This document shows positions 62,149 to 64,000 of a DNA stretch of 64,000 nucleotides, piece after piece. The notes under the pieces are model-generated. The model searched no databases. It was given only the letters and a program-made list of their open reading frames with translations, and had not been told where the DNA came from. The stretch is from the NCBI GenBank assembly GCA_005223045.1, contig NJBM01000001.1, positions 434,001 to 498,000 on the forward strand. Reading direction: 5' to 3'. The position numbers and the translations under genes were made by a program. Source of the DNA: Planctomycetes bacterium B3_Pla (GTDB taxonomy: Bacteria; Planctomycetota; Phycisphaerae; Sedimentisphaerales; Anaerobacaceae). Each line of letters opens with the position of its first letter. The stretch's first letter is position 1.

Positions 62149-62221
62149 CTCCCCGAGTAGGACTCGAACCTACAACCTAGCGGTTAACAGCCGCTCGCTC
62201 TACCAATTGAGCTATCGGGGA
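62149..62221 (-). tRNA. tRNA-Asn(GTT)
   Basis: 73 nt on the minus strand. Acceptor TCCCCGA pairs with TCGGGGA, discriminator G. D arm TAGCTCAATTGGTAGAGC. Anticodon stem AGCGG/CCGCT with loop CTGTTAA, anticodon GTT. T arm GGTTCGAGTCC. CCA not encoded. Confidence 0.95.
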
Positions 62222-62389
62222 ATAGCAAACTAACAAGTCAATTAGTCAACTCAAAGATCTGATTCTCATGTAAAAGACGGTACGATACTGGAATTGAACA
62301 GCTTTGTCAAACGCGATTTTCCATAAATTCGTGCCGCCGGGGCGAAAACCAGATTCTTGCAAAATACAGCGCCACGGCGTATAAATTAG

Positions 62390-64000
<1,611 letters not shown>

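Overview
The window reads as a Planctomycetes genome fragment, most like the Phycisphaerae/Sedimentisphaerales branch. This is inferred from gene content: many Tat-exported Gfo/Idh/MocA oxidoreductases and sugar isomerase-like TIM barrels, a prepilin-like protein with an H-X9-DG C-terminal motif, LamG and jelly-roll surface proteins, sulfatase, GH172, GH144-type and GH20-like enzymes, and a PD40/CxxCH/HEAT protein. No rRNA or other taxonomic marker apart from a partial ligA is present, so the placement is tentative.

Layout. 1-2035 (minus): a six-hairpin/DUF5703-type glycosidase-like gene running off the left edge. 2271-2358: tRNA-Ser(CGA). 2389-14469: a sugar-modification block with four Gfo/Idh/MocA oxidoreductases, three xylose-isomerase-like TIM barrels (one carrying the hydroxypyruvate isomerase signature), an enolase-superfamily enzyme, a PmoA-like (DUF6807) lipoprotein and a glycosyltransferase. 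14845-25948 (minus): two giant, mutually related secreted and membrane-anchored proteins of unknown function (1090 and 2608 aa, the latter looking like a fusion of two units). 26193-28264 (minus): a PEP-hydrolase-like TIM barrel and a Tm-1-like ATP-binding protein, the two halves of the plant Tm-1 protein encoded as neighbours. 28450-36063: a PD40/CxxCH/HEAT protein, a GH172 (DUF2961) protein and a GH144-type glucanase. 36135-44414 (minus): a Cus-type heavy-metal efflux operon whose adaptor carries an unusual Cys/His-rich tandem repeat. 44704-50786: a Tat-exported aldo/keto-reductase-like protein, sulfatase, GH20-like hydrolase and a beta-propeller plus helical-toroid fusion. 50946-59473: two LamG surface proteins with duplicated promoter/leader regions, a prepilin-like protein between them, and five adhesin-like repeats of about 220 aa. 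59665-61500: a sodium:solute symporter. 61511-62221: a GIY-YIG gene between a tRNA-Asn 3' fragment and the intact tRNA-Asn(GTT), resembling an integration scar. 62396-64000: 5' part of ligA.

How it fits together. Most of the window looks devoted to capturing and dismantling plant or algal-type polysaccharides: surface binding (LamG proteins), extracytoplasmic hydrolases and sulfatase, sugar oxidation and isomerisation, and uptake (symporter). The efflux operon and the giant A/B proteins are separate modules.

A feature of the whole window is several families of short palindromic or tandem repeats. They lie at gene edges, supply stop codons or Shine-Dalgarno-like sequence, and in at least five places sit in frame inside coding sequence. 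Two of these insertions are directly behind start codons, within or ahead of signal peptides.
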